This document shows, one piece after another, positions 12,201 through 24,279 of a stretch of 64,000 bases of DNA. Source of the DNA: Oegoconia quadripuncta (lineage: Eukaryota; Arthropoda; Insecta; Lepidoptera; Autostichidae). Position 1 is the first letter of the stretch. Each line of letters opens with the position of its first letter. Location of the stretch: contig OX438743.1 in assembly GCA_949316235.1 (NCBI GenBank), positions 32,829,242 to 32,893,241 of the forward strand, given 5' to 3'. Under the pieces are notes generated by a model. That model ran no database searches and was not told where the DNA came from. It saw only the letters and a program-made list of their open reading frames with translations. The position numbers and the translations under genes were made by a program.

Positions 12201-15200
12201 GTTACGCACCTTTAGAACACTCATCCACAAATTTTTTTCCATTAATTAACCTTTGTTCATCTCCATTCTTTAAAGTCTCTACTATTGAATAACTTTTTTC
12301 TATATCCAACTTTCCTTGGGCGTTTATCTGGAAAAGAGAAAATAATATAGAATTATGAAATTGGAAGCATTGTAGAACAAAGGAAAGGTAGTAGTAGGAA
12401 GTACTCGCTCTTTTTGGGTAGTATATACTTCTGTAGGTAGGTAGCTGTAGCAAGTCTGATACTTCGACTGAATGTTCCTTCGTACATCTCACTACATACC
12501 TCGTAAATTATACCTTTGGCAAAGCCCGAGGTATAATTTTCATTGAACGAATTGCCCTCACCGTCACGCCATGTAGGCCGGAGGGCGCAGGTTTTCAATG
12601 TATTTTTTTCTGACTAGCGACTAAGTTCACCACGAACTCACCCGTTGAAGACGATATAGACGAAGAAACTCGCGACCTAGGAAATGACTATTCATCTTAG
12701 TCAAAGACAAAGTCAGAGTCAAAATGCTTTATTTTGTAGGTAAACGGGGTACACTTAAAATAGTCAGATTTTACATTTTTTAAGCAACTGCTTGTTCAAA
12801 AGACAATTTTGCCCGGAGAAGAACACAAGAAACTCGAGAGGTTGCTCTTAAAATAGGTTTTTGGATTACAAAAAGATACAATATTTAATTACTAAACTGT
12901 GTAATAGTGTGGCTTGCGAACTAGCTGGTTATGTCCTGGCATGACTATCGTCTAAATAGTTTGATATTTTATGATATACTTTCTTAATAAGTTTCTGTTT
13001 TACAGTATTTTTAAATTTTTGAAAGGAAGATTTTGTATATCAACTGAAAACCTATTGAAAATATATAGACATAAAGATCGGTTTAATCAATCGTATAGCG
13101 AAATTCGACGTCAGCAAGAACTTCCGTACTTTAGTACGTCGCCTGATTAAAGAAGAAGCGTAACGTTAAGAGCGATTTAAACCGCCTCCGTGGCTCAATG
13201 TAAACAACATAGGGTTTACGAATCGGAGGTCGCGGGTTCGATCCCCAGCTGGGTACATATTTAAGTACTCGGTTTGGTTGGTGGTAGGGTATTTTAAATG
13301 TCCGCCTGGCTAGCTACCACCATCTTATCTAAATCTGCCGCCAAGCAGCCATGTTAATAGCATTAGTGTGTTCCGGTTGTCAGAGATAAGATAGCCAGTC
13401 CCCCAAATATGTTGGGGTTTCCGGGTCAGTACGCTTCGACCTTGTACCTCATTTTCGCTTAACATCAGGTGTGACTGAGGTCAAGTACTAACCCGTTGTG
13501 CATAAAAAAAAACCTTTCCCACGTCCGTTTATACGAGGGTATATATAGAAAGGCGATACGGTGGAATGTAATGTTTTCTATAAAATTTTATGAATACTTA
13601 CAACTCCTCCTAATTTGTAGGCGCATGCAAGAAGGCAGGCGACCTCGCTCTTTTTGGGTAGTATATACTTCTGTAGCTGTACTAAGTCTGACACTTCGAC
13701 TGGATGTTCCTTCGTACATCTCACTGCATACCTCGTAAATTGTACCTTTAAATCTTCTTCTGTGACAGCCTGTATGACCTTGAAAAAGCAATTAACACTA
13801 GGTGCTGACCTCGACCTTTTACACTTAGGCCTATTTCACCCCTTCTTGATTGTTATAAATATCAATTTGCGAACAGAAAAACCATTTTCACAGTCTGATA
13901 CAAATACATAAACAAACAGACTTCACTTATACTTATAACAGCCTTTTTGCATCGGTGGTTACAAAGCTATCATGATCATGATGAAACAAGGATTGAAGGA
14001 ACAGAAAGTTCAATAGTCAATTTTCGTAATTTAATAGTATCACAATTTAAAATGATTTAATACCTTAATAAGTATTATTTGTATTTGTAATAAGTTAAAT
14101 TACTGCTCATTCACAAAGATGACTCCCCAGAGAAAAACGAGCAAGAAAGTCAAGGGTTACTCTTTTTAAGTACGAGAATACACATTTTTTTTATAGTAGG
14201 TAAATAAATTAGACAGGATGAAACTTTATATGTATATGTAATTCTGATGACAATACTATAATTCGGTATCTTGGAGCTGATCTGGTGATGGAGCCAGGAG
14301 GTGGGTGGTGAAACTCTTCTGTGGCTACTAGTAAACCCTTCGAGTTTGGGCTCATATGATTCGTTTGGGTGTCGACGATGTGATGATAGAGCCAGGAGAT
14401 AGATGGTGGAAATGCAGGGTGTTTTTTAGTTTTTTAAACTATGTATTATTTTAATGCTTATTTCAAAAATTCTATTGATATATTTTACTTTGACAACACG
14501 ACAGGAAAAAGTACAATAGGGGTGAAAAGGATGTGTTCCATCTGTTCCGTCATTCCGCTAATAGGTATTTCGTCATCATCATCAACAACCTTATCTACAA
14601 TTGGGGAGTTACTTAAGATATACGAGTAATGTATGAAGTGGTACGTATTTATGAAGCATACATGGGGCCAGCATACATTACTTTTATATTATGGAAGTTT
14701 AGCAAAGTCTGCACCATTAGTCGATCATTACTTATAATATTTTCATAATAGAGTATTTCCTTGCTCCGGAGAGTACGTTAAACAGTCTGTCCGGTTGTTC
14801 TAAACATTGTCGGTGGGCTATGAACAAAGGCGGGTGAACTGTCAGGTGGCCGCTAGTTTGCCCGCGTGGTATAATACTTTATCGGAGACTTTTTCAGGAT
14901 GACAAACAGCCCAAGTACTTCTCTCTGTGGTCCTTCTCCAGGCCCCAGGCTATTTGTGCCAATTATCAATATGATCAGCGTAGACGTTTAGTCGTGAAAA
15001 TCTAACAAAGAGACAGAGCTACTTTCACATTTGTCTATAAAATACAATCGAATTCCACATCTAGATAAATATACCAAACAGATACAATAGATAAACAATG
15101 GCATCTGTAACGGATCGATGACGCCAGGGATTAAATGGAAAAGAATTTGGCTAGACATTTCATCGTTAATTACTCATTCTTATTAATTTTATAGCAAGTA

Positions 15201-15573
15201 CTAGCGTTTTGCCCGCGGCTTTACCAGCGTGGTTGTATCACGGATTAATAACCCTAAGTTTCTATGAAACCTTTTTTTTATTATTATTATTTTACAGAGA
15301 CACACACCGATAGACTTATAGTTTCCAAAATTTGTGTGTAGGCACAATACAATAAAGTGTAATGAGTTTTACTAGGATAAAAATATTCTTAATCTTCTTC
15401 CAGGACATTTTCTGCTTGTGTTCGAAATTTTAGCTTAATCAGTTTAGTCGTTTCACCAAGGTTGAGCAATAAACAAAGATCAAACTTCTGCAGTTATATT
15501 ATTAGTTGGATGTTGAATTACTTACATAGCATTGAGCACACAATATTGCAACTAAAAATATTTTAGCACTCAT
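9300..15573 (-). CDS. OBP-2: odorant-binding protein (PBP/GOBP family), five coding exons
   Basis: Exons on the minus strand: 15526-15573, 13602-13778, 12210-12327, 10307-10392 and 9300-9320. The product is 149 residues. The signal exon MSAKIFLVAILCAQCY joins VIQAVTEEDLK, with cleavage likely after QA. I chose the acceptor before GTC at 13778 because OBP-3 and OBP-4 begin exon 2 at the same place; an acceptor nine bases later (13769) would also keep frame. Cysteines are at about 37, 64, 68, 112, 127 and 136 (X26-X3-X43-X14-X8). Exon 3 has the KLDIE...NGDEQRLING stretch shared with OBP-3 and OBP-4. The last exon encodes YGFKLV and the poly(A) signal is at 9245-9250. Intron 2 holds a broken second copy of part of exon 2 (12404-12517) and a SINE-A. 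Family E repeats end close to the splice donors of exons 1 and 3. Confidence 0.92.
9584..9893 (-). mobile_element. SINE-C (tRNA-derived)
   Basis: It has the same body and end as the copy at 672-937, in intron 4 of OBP-2. Confidence 0.75.
10008..10293 (-). mobile_element. SINE-A copy
   Basis: It has the same head, body and tail as the copy at 8744-9073, with a small internal deletion. It lies in intron 4 of OBP-2, ending 14 bp from exon 4. Confidence 0.8.
10483..10575. repeat. MITE family H, left-end fragment
   Basis: It starts acagggtgaatttgaattcg and runs to cataggaaccatttgaattt, then stops. It is in intron 3 of OBP-2. Confidence 0.7.
11394..11724 (+). mobile_element. SINE-A (tRNA-derived), full-length copy
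   Basis: Full length with an intact tRNA-like head and a short A-rich tail, in intron 3 of OBP-2, opposite in orientation to the gene. Confidence 0.85.
11950..12176 (+). repeat. Interspersed repeat E next to an OBP-2 splice donor
   Basis: It carries the same landmarks as 7412-7622. It ends about 33 bp from the donor of OBP-2 exon 3 (12209). Confidence 0.65.
12404..12517 (-). pseudogene. Broken partial copy of OBP-2 exon 2
   Basis: This 114 bp segment matches 13644-13749 of OBP-2 exon 2 with about six substitutions over 106 aligned bases (about 94 percent identity by hand count). It carries one 8 bp insertion (gtaggtag on the plus strand, a local duplication) that shifts the frame. It covers roughly exon-2 codons 11-46, starting just after the acidic N-terminus and ending before C2 and C3. 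It has neither the acceptor nor the donor site, so it cannot be a spliced alternative exon. It lies in intron 2 of OBP-2, upstream of exon 3. The high identity implies a recent local duplication. Confidence 0.85.
12700..12900. repeat. LINE-like tail repeat
   Basis: It has gtcagagtcaaaatgcttta, then gaagaacacaagaaactcga. A related copy is at 39340-39500 (aatcaaaatcaaaatc, then agaagcgacaagaaactccg). Confidence 0.4.
13179..13512 (+). mobile_element. SINE-A (tRNA-derived), full-length copy
   Basis: Full length, in intron 2 of OBP-2 between exon 2 and its broken copy. Confidence 0.85.
15203..15512 (+). repeat. Interspersed repeat E next to OBP-2 exon 1
   Basis: It starts actagcgttttgcccgcggc and ends ttatattattagttgga, about 13 bp from the exon 1 donor (15525). 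An internal segment is unlike the other copies. Confidence 0.6.
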
Positions 15574-16084
15574 TTTTCTCAATAAAATGAAAATTTTTGG
15601 AAACTGGATGTTAGAATGACTAATATTTGAAATGATAGTCTTATTTATGGTACCTGCACCTATTACATTAAATCACATCAGATAGTTCAAACACAATACT
15701 AGCTATTTAAGTATAGTGGGTATTATTGTAATAACTTACCGATCTATTATATTCTTTCAAATTATTTTTATTTTAGTAATTACGATCCAGAGTATTTTTA
15801 TTAAGGGCCTATCTGCTCTCAACAGCCTTGGAATGAAACAAGTTCGACAACAGAGACCAACAGTTGTTAGTTAATCAAGCAAACAAAGAAGTTGTCAAAA
15901 AATTCTCCGTTAAATGCTCAAAATTCCAGGTCAGAGATGTTAGTATGAGAAAATGTAATTAAGAATTCCAATCTTGCATAAAAAGTGGTGACTCGAAACT
16001 AATCAAGCTCAAAAGAGTTCATTTATTCGATAAAAAATAATTACAAACACATTTCTAAAGCAAAATTAGTTCCAAAAAGTCGTA

Positions 16085-16270
16085 ATAAAGCCACCTTCCA
16101 CAGATCCGACCCCAGCACTGACCTCTGAGGATAGCCTCGTGTGAGTAACTTTTACACTACACAGGGACCCAGTTGCACCTCGGTGAAATCGTTGGCGAAG
16201 TACTCGAGCAGCATCTCATAATGGTTACTCGAACAACCCCGTCTTTTCAAATTGAGCATAATAATGCTTG
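16085..16270 (-). mobile_element. R1-like reverse transcriptase remnant
   Basis: On the minus strand LTRGYPQRSVLGSDLWKVA matches the RT motif TRGCPQGSVLGPxLWN of R1/Jockey-type LINEs. Upstream lies a broken frame rich in matches to the preceding RT segment. Only a short decayed piece survives, just upstream of OBP-2. Confidence 0.7.
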
Positions 16271-16679
16271 ACAATGCATGACAATAGTCATGCATTAGCA
16301 ATGTCAAGGAAAATGCCTAAATATATTGAGCTGCTGACTCCTGGACCGTCGTAGGTACTGACACTATTGCGTCGACAGTAAACATACTGCCAAACTGTCG
16401 GGGGTGATGCTCGAGACCCCTACGGAGTAGACGCGGAACGATAACCATGTAACATGTAACCGACAAGCTGGTTAGAAGGGGTTTGGGAATGGCGATGTAG
16501 GGAACCGAGCTCCTTCAGCCCCTACCGTTCAACTATCTACATGATAAACTACGTCAAATCATTAAAGTAGACCATCAACACTATTGGCCACACAACACAC
16601 ACAACAAGCTCCTTGAACCGACACACTAATAGGTTTCGGATAGCGACATCAAATTGTTAGAGGCAAGCGTTGGACCATC

Positions 16680-17225
16680 ATCGTTATCAGCCTTATACAT
16701 CCCCACTGTTAGGACACAGCCTCCTCTCACTGGGAAAGTGTATGAGCAATAATCCACCTCGTGGAGGGCCACGAGGGGAGTCCGCACTAGGGAGTGCGGG
16801 CTGGTAGATTTGTGTTAGACTAGTAGCCACCTGACAGTCAGTGTCCTAACTCGTAGAAGCCCGTCCTCGAAGATGATAGGATCGAGGGCTCGGAGGTTGC
16901 TATTCGGCGAGAGGCGCGCCTGAGATTGTCGAAGAAGAACCCTGTCTGCCTCCATCACGATGGCATGAACCATGTGAGTTGCAAGGCGGCGTTGGCAGGG
17001 CCTCACAAAGGTTAAGTTGCCTTATAGGCCAGCGATTCGACTTAACGAATGCGCTCAATTTATAACAACCGGAACCGACTATTTAAACGTGGACCCCGAA
17101 GCTCGGAATCACGTAGTATTAAAATGTCACTACTAGTCATCCATCCAAGTATTGACCGCGCCAGATATTGCTTACCATCGTTATTCAAAAACGAATAGCT
17201 AATGCGACTGCGCCACGAATGCGTT
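16680..17225. repeat. Interspersed repeat D
   Basis: It shares blocks such as cctcctctcactgggaaagt, gccacctgacagtcagtgt and accgactattta with copies at 28228-28520, 40765-41115 and 50790-51040. Class is uncertain. Confidence 0.65.
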
Positions 17226-17624
17226 GGACCATATGACCCCAGATTAAACGCACACACGACCAAACAAATAAGCTGCTGAATGCAATAGGGTTTTACCTAT
17301 GTGACGGGATGGCGGTGTGACTAGCGGGATTATGTCCGCGAGTGTGGATGGACAAGTAAGGTCCAGCAAATTCAGTCCAACCAGAAGGGCAAAAAGGTGA
17401 GATTTATCTAAGAGTAATTCATTTCCCAAATTCACAGCAGATCTTGGCAAATCCTCTAGGTTGTGTAATGTGCTCACACTTTTTAACCCTCGACGAGAAA
17501 TGACGGGTTGTGTGTGTGTCTAATGTTTGTCCGGATATAGGTATCTCAATAATATACATGGTCCGAGTGCAGCCTTTTATATCTAAGATTAAACTCTCTT
17601 TAAATATCAGGCTTTGAAGCCCGT

Positions 17625-17800
17625 ATTTTAGAATGTTGCTCAAGCGTAGATCTGCGCTTGAGCATACTTAGACAGAGATGCCGATATACAAGTAGCATAA
17701 AGCTGTCCCTTTTTAACTGTCCTCCAGCTCTCTTTTGTCTCTTTTGTGGCTCTGCTTGAGTAATATTCTGAAATACGGACCTTAGGCTACGTTTCGAAGA
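17625..17800. repeat. MITE-like palindrome, family F
   Basis: Inverted-repeat element with ttagaatgttgctcaagcgt at one end and gagtaatattctgaaatacg at the other. Related copies are at 19254-19418 and 58708-58858. Confidence 0.7.
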
Positions 17801-17897
17801 TATTTACCTTTTAACAGAGTTTCTTTGTATATCTTGATGATATTATTATATTTAATCCCTTGGAGGTTTCAAAACTTTATATTTATATTATTACTTA

Positions 17898-18185
17898 CTA
17901 GCTTTCTGCCCGCGGCTTCACCTTCGTGGAATAACTTTATCGTGGAAATTTGTTTATCGCGCGGGAACTACTTACTATATCGGGAATAAAACTATGCTAT
18001 ATCTTAATTTTAATCCCGGGTATATTCTACCTATATACCAAATTTCATCCAAATCCGTTCATTCGTTTCGCCGTGATTGAGCAACAGACAATCAAATAAA
18101 CAAAAAAAATAAACAAATAAACAAAGAAACAAACGAACAAATAAACAAACAATCATCGAAACTGTCGCATTTATAATATTAGTAG
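17898..18185 (+). repeat. Interspersed repeat E with expanded (AAAC/AAAT) run
   Basis: Full copy whose 3' part has expanded into an aaataaacaaac-type simple repeat (about 18085-18155). It is between OBP-3 and OBP-2. Confidence 0.65.
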
Positions 18186-18468
18186 GATATGAATTATACT
18201 CAATTCACTTCTATTGTCATTGTTTGTTTTCCTTAGGAACCTTGCATGCAATATTAGGATCCAAATATTTTTCATAAACAGTGACCATGATGTCTCGAGA
18301 TTATAGGCATAGGTAGTTCAAAGACTGAAGTAGCGGCCAAAACGGTTAATTCGATACCCATAAAACAAAAAAAAACTTTTATTGCGTATTTTATTAGTTC
18401 TTTATCTTTATTATAAGTTGACTTGTGGAGCCATCAAGAACCAACACCGTAGAATTTCATCAGCACGC

Positions 18469-21400
18469 TTACACTAACCTGAAGCCATACTGTAAAGGAA
18501 AAAATTATGTTAAACAAAAAAAAATATTGTTATAGCGTGCAAGCGACGGGCGATTAATTGATTAATTACGCTTTTTACGATTAATAGATCAAATCGACGG
18601 TCCCCCAGACTCACATATACTTCTCGAATCTCGAGAATATTTAATATCTACTCGTATACACACGATGTTCTCGATGTGTTCTAGTTTTCCTCCGGTACGG
18701 TCGACAATACACTAACATGGAAGCCGACACCGAAGATAATATATAAATATTATAAATAAAATTAATAAAATTAATAAAATAAATAAATAATTCGGACACT
18801 TACACCAATCATCTAGTCCCAAACTAAGCAAAGCTTGTACTATGGATACTAGATAACGGATAAACATACATAAATATTTATATAAACATCCATGACTCAG
18901 GAATAAATGTTCATATTCATCACACAAACATTTACCCGTCGCGGGATTCGAACCCGCAACCGTTCGTTTCGCAGACAGGGTCACTATATCCACTACACCA
19001 ATCGGTCATCGTAATAAACCAAGGTTGTCGCCAATACGACAGAATAGAACGAAGTTTTAATTATCTTGTTCTCCACCAGTTCTCATATCACATTCAGATG
19101 GAAGAAGAATGTGGAAAGGCCGAGAAGTTATCATGGACAAAACAAAACGATACAGGCGAGCGAGAGAATGAGAAGCTACTCAAATTTCTCGGGAGTTATC
19201 GTAATTTCTCGGCGACAATCGAGATGGGATTTAAGGGTAGGCTTTCCCATTGCAAGCGTTTGGCCCGTATTTCAGAATGTTACCCAAGTAGAGATCTCCG
19301 CTTGAGTATAGTTAAAAAGGGACAGCTTTATGTAACTGGTATAGCGGCATCTCTTTCTTACTATGCTTAAGCGCATATCTACGCTTGAGCAACATTCTGA
19401 AATCCAGGCCTTACAATCACTGTGCAACAAAAACATATTTTGTAAATGTTTTCCGTCGTATCCTTAATTCCTTCATAAATTGGTAATTATTTAGGCATAC
19501 TTTTGATTACACAATATCATCTAGAACTCAAACAAAATCAGATCACTAAATTCTTTAAACGACACTCAAGTCTGAGTCTGGTAGTATATGAAATATCCCT
19601 TTTGAACTAGTTTAAGTAGAGGTCATGACGGTTCTGTAATATGGACCTAAGTCTCCAACGAACGTAAGTTTCGAATTTTTCTACTGAGGACAGTTAAAAA
19701 ACAGAAAAGAGGGCTATTCCATGCCATTCAGTTGAATGACAAAGCACTTATCACCTTATATACACCTGCACATAAAACCTCCACCATTGCGCTATTTGCA
19801 TCACTTGCAATTTTTAACCTTTGAAATGTGTTCTGCTTATCATGGAGAAGAACCCCCTTTCGGCTTAGTAACCAACTAACCTTGTACAAATGAGTACATA
19901 CCTTAGGAATATTTGTCACTGCACAATTAAATATTAAGGCAGCTCTTTCACATCCCTTTTCACCGTCAGTTACTTCTACGTCATTCACTGAAATATACAA
20001 CAACAACAACAACAACATGTGAATAAATATAAATAAATATCCTTAAGACATACACACAGCGCCATATAGTAAGCAACTATAGGCTTGAGTTGTGGACACG
20101 AGATGGTTGATATACTACATAAATACATTATTTTTTCTAAATAAATACTTATTATAAATGAAAACATCCATAACTCGGGTACACATGTCCGTATTCCTCA
20201 CACAAACGTATGCCCCTAGCGGCATTCGAACCCGCAACCTTTTGGTTTAGTGGTCAGAGTTGCTAACCACTACACCAAGGAGGTCGTCAATACAATAATT
20301 ACATTACCTTAGTTCCCTGGGCTTTATCAGAAGTTGTTGGTAAAATTTTTAGCTAGTTCTTTTATACTAATGTAAATATCTTTCGCGGTTATGTTAGTAG
20401 TTTAACAAGTATAATACATTATATTTGTTATTACTTAAAAGATACTCCGTGCTTCTGTCTCACCACACAACTCGGTATTTGATGCAATGACAGTTCGCGA
20501 ACGAAATCGGTTTGTGACTGAGTTCACATTGGTTCCAAACTTCCGCTTCGGCTTCGGGTGTCGTGAGAGACTACAGCACTATTAGCATGACAGGCGCGGT
20601 CGCGCGAGATAAAATATGTCCTGCTCATTTACTTGGACGAATTATACAACTATCCCACTCTCACTCCTACGTCGCTTTTTTCGATTAACCCACACAAAGT
20701 AAACCATTCTAAAACAACCTTTAGTATGGAAGTCCATTAATTTTCGGCTGGTGAGTCCACCCTTGATTAGGACCAACTTTCACCCAGGAATCATAGCGGA
20801 ATTCTGCCGAAAAGTGTTGGACTCCCATACTAAAGGTGGCTTCAGAATGGTTTAATGTGTATGCCTAATCAAACATTTTTTGATCGAATTCAACTATGAT
20901 TCTTGGGAAAAGTTGTTCGTAATCTCTTGATTACTCGTGGCGTAACCAGTTAATGGGAATTACACGAACTCAAATTCACCCTGTATACGTGCTTCTGACC
21001 AAACTAAATTCAGCTTTCAGGTATACAATAAATAACCTCGTACATCTTTTAATTGTTTAAATTTTATTTATAGTGTAACATTAGTTGTCTATATAATAAT
21101 AATGGGTGATTGTTGGACAAGATTTTAACTCGGAATGGTTAGAGTTAGATACTTATTTAATCCATAAGTCGGATTATTTGTCTAAATGGAGCCTAACTAA
21201 GTCTGCCTATTGTTTTCCGAAGGGTTCTATTGGATGATTTGAAAGTTGTTCCTTAGTGGCAGCAACTAGTCTACTGGGGGTGGTTAATGAAAATCTTCCA
21301 ATCTGCTGAGTCTCTACCTTTTCATTAAAAAGAAAAGAAAGAAAGAAAGAAAGAAAAACATTTATTCAGCTTACAATGGGCATGTACATGAAAATTACAT

Positions 21401-23784
21401 TACAGTTTTATGTTAACTTATTTTCTTTGTTAATTATTTGTTATATTACATTGGTGCTGAATAAATACCTTTTATTTATTGTCATACAAAAGTATTAGCC
21501 ACGGTTGGCTTTGACGTATGAGATGTCTAGAAATGGGTGCTAATTATCTAAACATAAAATAAAATACCTAATCTAATACCACATAAGTATTTTGTTAGAA
21601 AATAAACAATATTTATATAAGTAATCTCGTAAATGACATAAGCTTTACATCTTTACATAACATCAGGTGTGATTGAGGTCAATTACTAACCCGTAGTTCA
21701 TAAAAAAAGCTACACGGTGCACGCGTCGCCTTTTGTTGTGTTATTACTTTTTATTTTATTTATTTACGATCACTAACAATTGTTACATCAATACATAGTC
21801 TATCTAACAGAGGTAGGTAGTATTGAAATTAAATATACAACCTACATGCAAGAATGCAAAAAACAAAATAACATGTAAAACCAAAACTTATATCAATATT
21901 TAACCCAAACTACGTTAGTTTTTTTTTTATCCACAACGGGTTAGCACTTCACAACAATGCTATTAACATTGCTGTTTGGCGGCAGATTTAGATAAGATGG
22001 TGGTAGCTAGCCAGGCGGACATTTAATATCGAACCCGCGACCTCCGAAACGTAAACCCAATGTTGTTTACATTGAGCTACGGAGGCGGTACTATATTACT
22101 TCTGTGCCCAAACTTATAGTTAATTATTTATTTCGAATGATTGCACAGTTCCGTGTCATCCTTCGGTAATCCCACGCCTTATTATAGGTGCAAAATAAGT
22201 GAAAAAATTGTGAAAATAAATAAGTAGTGTTAGTCTGCTATTATTTAAAAGTGTGTACCTAGTACCAGTAGTAATATACTTTGGACCTTAAACTTACGAC
22301 TATAATTTGTATCTCAAAAACTGCAACCGTATTCAAGTACCATAAAGAGTTCTTCAAAAGCAACAAAATTATTCAGATGGCTTTGTGTTGCGCAGACGGC
22401 GGACTTTTTCTTATTCTTATAGGAACTATCAAAACTCATATACCTAGGTATTTTAAATACAGGAATCCTTACCCTTAAAACAAACCTCTGCAAGTTTCCT
22501 TCCATTGAGTAATCTTTGCTCATCGCCGTTTTTTATATCTTCTGCCAATGTATATCCGTGTTCTAAATCAAATTTCCCTTGTGCGGTCATCTAAAAGCAT
22601 TACGCCTCTGTATTATGTATTATGTTCAATACCCATGTCGAAAATTCCTTGGAAATGTCCCACTATTGATTCAATTCAGCTGACATTTTTATAGCATCTT
22701 TAAATGACACCTCTGGTGTAGAGTGGGCTTAAAGAACCTCGAAAGCAATTCCCTAATCACCAAAGTTTTCTTTGATATCTATAAAATATCATACTTACGA
22801 TTCCTTGAGCTTTGTAAGTGCATGCAAGGAGACAGAATACTTCTGATTTTTTTGGTAGCACCCAGTTTTGCAACTTTGCCAACTCGGATATTTCCACCGG
22901 GTGTTCCGTGGTACATTTCATGAGGTGTTTCATAAATACCAGCTTCAGGCCCTCTTCCGTTAAAGCTTGTGCAACCTTAAAAAAACGTTAACAGTTACTG
23001 AAGTAATTTTGGAAGTTTTGGAGTGGTGCCGTCGCATCGTACTGTTCCAGGTAGAAAAAGACAGCACTACTTTAAAACTGGTTTTAGTTTAGTTGGTGTA
23101 CATCCGAATCGACACCATTGCCTCACCAAAGATTTTGGCGGTTTTTTTTGTGGGAACATGAAAGCTCAGTCATATTTCCAATTTCCAAATTCTGCGTGCA
23201 ATTCGCAGACTTAACGGCTTGTTAGAACGAGACCGATGTGTACGCTTTGAAGTTGTTCAGAAAAGCGTACTTGCAGTATTGTGAAATTGATGAATGATGG
23301 AGTTGGATTTAATTATTATGAATAGGTATGTACAATTTGTTACTAGTTTGTATTAAGTAACCATACGGTGCTTTGATAAATAAATTGGGACTAGGGCAAG
23401 AAGGTATTAAAATTATCTACCTAAATTCTATCCTAGATAAAAAATTCTGGAAATATAAGGAAAAATGCACATCACTTTAGCCGAATACTCATCAGAAAAT
23501 CAGGCCCCTAATTCTCGCAGAATCGAGAATTTCGAAAGACATCCACAGGTTTGTCACTTTTCCACTTGCCCTTAGACATATTATTAACGTCTATAGCCGT
23601 GGACATCTCGAACGCGTGAAAATACGTACAAAATTATGACAATTTGAAGAGGGATCCGAATACACCAAAATGGTAAATGTATAATTTTCAAAAAGAAAAA
23701 AGATTAACGAAATTAATTTATAATCATCATACTTACATAACATTGGGTACAAAATATTGAAATAAATAATATTACGTTCTTCAT
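18469..23784 (-). CDS. OBP-3: odorant-binding protein (PBP/GOBP family), five coding exons
   Basis: Exons on the minus strand: 23737-23784, 22799-22975, 22473-22590, 19902-19987 and 18469-18489. The product is 149 residues. The signal exon is MKNVILFISIFCTQCY. Exon 2 begins VAQALTEEGLK, and here only the acceptor before GTT keeps the frame, which fixes the matching junctions in OBP-2 and OBP-4. Cysteines are at about 37, 64, 68, 112, 127 and 136. Exon 3 begins MTAQGKFDLE and exon 4 VNDVEVTDGEKGC. The last exon encodes YGFRLV. A poly(A) signal lies at 18407-18412, and a TATAAA box at 23841-23846 is about 60 bp before the ATG. Exons 2 and 3 are close together (intron about 210 bp), while intron 3 (about 2.5 kb) and intron 4 (about 1.4 kb) are swollen by repeats. 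It is a close paralogue of OBP-2 and OBP-4. Confidence 0.92.
18740..19010 (-). mobile_element. SINE-B (tRNA-derived)
   Basis: On the minus strand: gaccgattggtgtagtggat and gggttcgaatcccgc (B box), then a body ending in an ataaat-rich tail. It is in intron 4 of OBP-3. Confidence 0.8.
19254..19418. repeat. MITE-like palindrome, family F
   Basis: The ends ggcccgtatttcagaatgtt and acattctgaaatccaggcc are near-perfect inverted repeats. It is in intron 4 of OBP-3. Confidence 0.75.
20016..20288 (-). mobile_element. SINE-B' (tRNA-derived, related to B)
   Basis: The head end on the minus strand has gtagtggttagcaactctga and B box ggttcgaatgccgc; the tail is aaataaatataaat. It is in intron 3 of OBP-3. 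Confidence 0.75.
20680..20985. repeat. MITE family H, left-truncated
   Basis: Right arm and most of the core are present, ending caaattcaccctg. It is in intron 3 of OBP-3. Confidence 0.75.
21000..21640. other. OBP-3 intron 3, unassigned part
   Basis: It contains a gaaagaaagaaagaaag run (21330-21356) followed by acatttattcagcttacaat. The same combination recurs at 37350-37400, so it is probably a LINE tail; otherwise nothing is recognised. Confidence 0.35.
21919..22089 (-). mobile_element. SINE-A copy with internal deletion
   Basis: Head and part of the body are present, with a large internal deletion joining the tail (caacgggttagcactt) to the body. It is in intron 3 of OBP-3. A separate 3' fragment in plus orientation lies at 21648-21708. 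Confidence 0.75.
23008..23125. repeat. MITE family G, partial
   Basis: The core and one end (gtttagttggtgtacatccgaatcgacacc, split here as two matches) are present. It is in intron 1 of OBP-3, about 35 bp from exon 2. Confidence 0.65.
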
Positions 23785-23840
23785 TGTTACAGATATCACT
23801 GGTATTAGCAGAATGAATAAATCATTACGTTAGAGTATTA

Positions 23841-23846
23841 TTTATA
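23841..23846 (-). promoter_or_regulatory. Candidate TATA box of OBP-3
   Basis: TATAAA on the minus strand ends 57 bp before the OBP-3 ATG at 23784. The flanks are very AT-rich, so a chance match is possible. Confidence 0.3.
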
Positions 23847-24279
23847 TTAACTGAATCAATATGCAATTTACAATGGATAATATTATTGATGTTAATCAAT
23901 ATTTCAATTTACTTTTTTAATTAACTATAATTTATATTTACTATAATGAAGGTTTGTATTATTTTTTTGCTTTACTTCATATAGGGTGGTCTCATGGACC
24001 ACACCGCCCGTAGACTCGTATTAACATGAAGGGCTGTCAACACATCAGGATAATAGAACAGGTGCCTAAAAACTTCGAAGCCTCATTGGCTAGTCCTATC
24101 AGCTTATAGCACTCTGATTGGCTCTGTCAAGGACACTTAAAAAGCAACGCTCGTAAGGCCAATTGGAATGCGGTAAATATATCATTGTAACTTTTTAAAT
24201 AAATAATTAAATACAATACAATAAAAATACTTTTAACATTATGAGTACTTTTATAAAAAAAATTATATTGGGAAGGAAA

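Noticed and set aside
12202..12492. A frame that seems to fuse an OBP exon 2 and exon 3
   Set aside because: It reads from the broken exon 2 copy through the intron into the true exon 3; the true splice acceptor for exon 3 is at 12328-12329.
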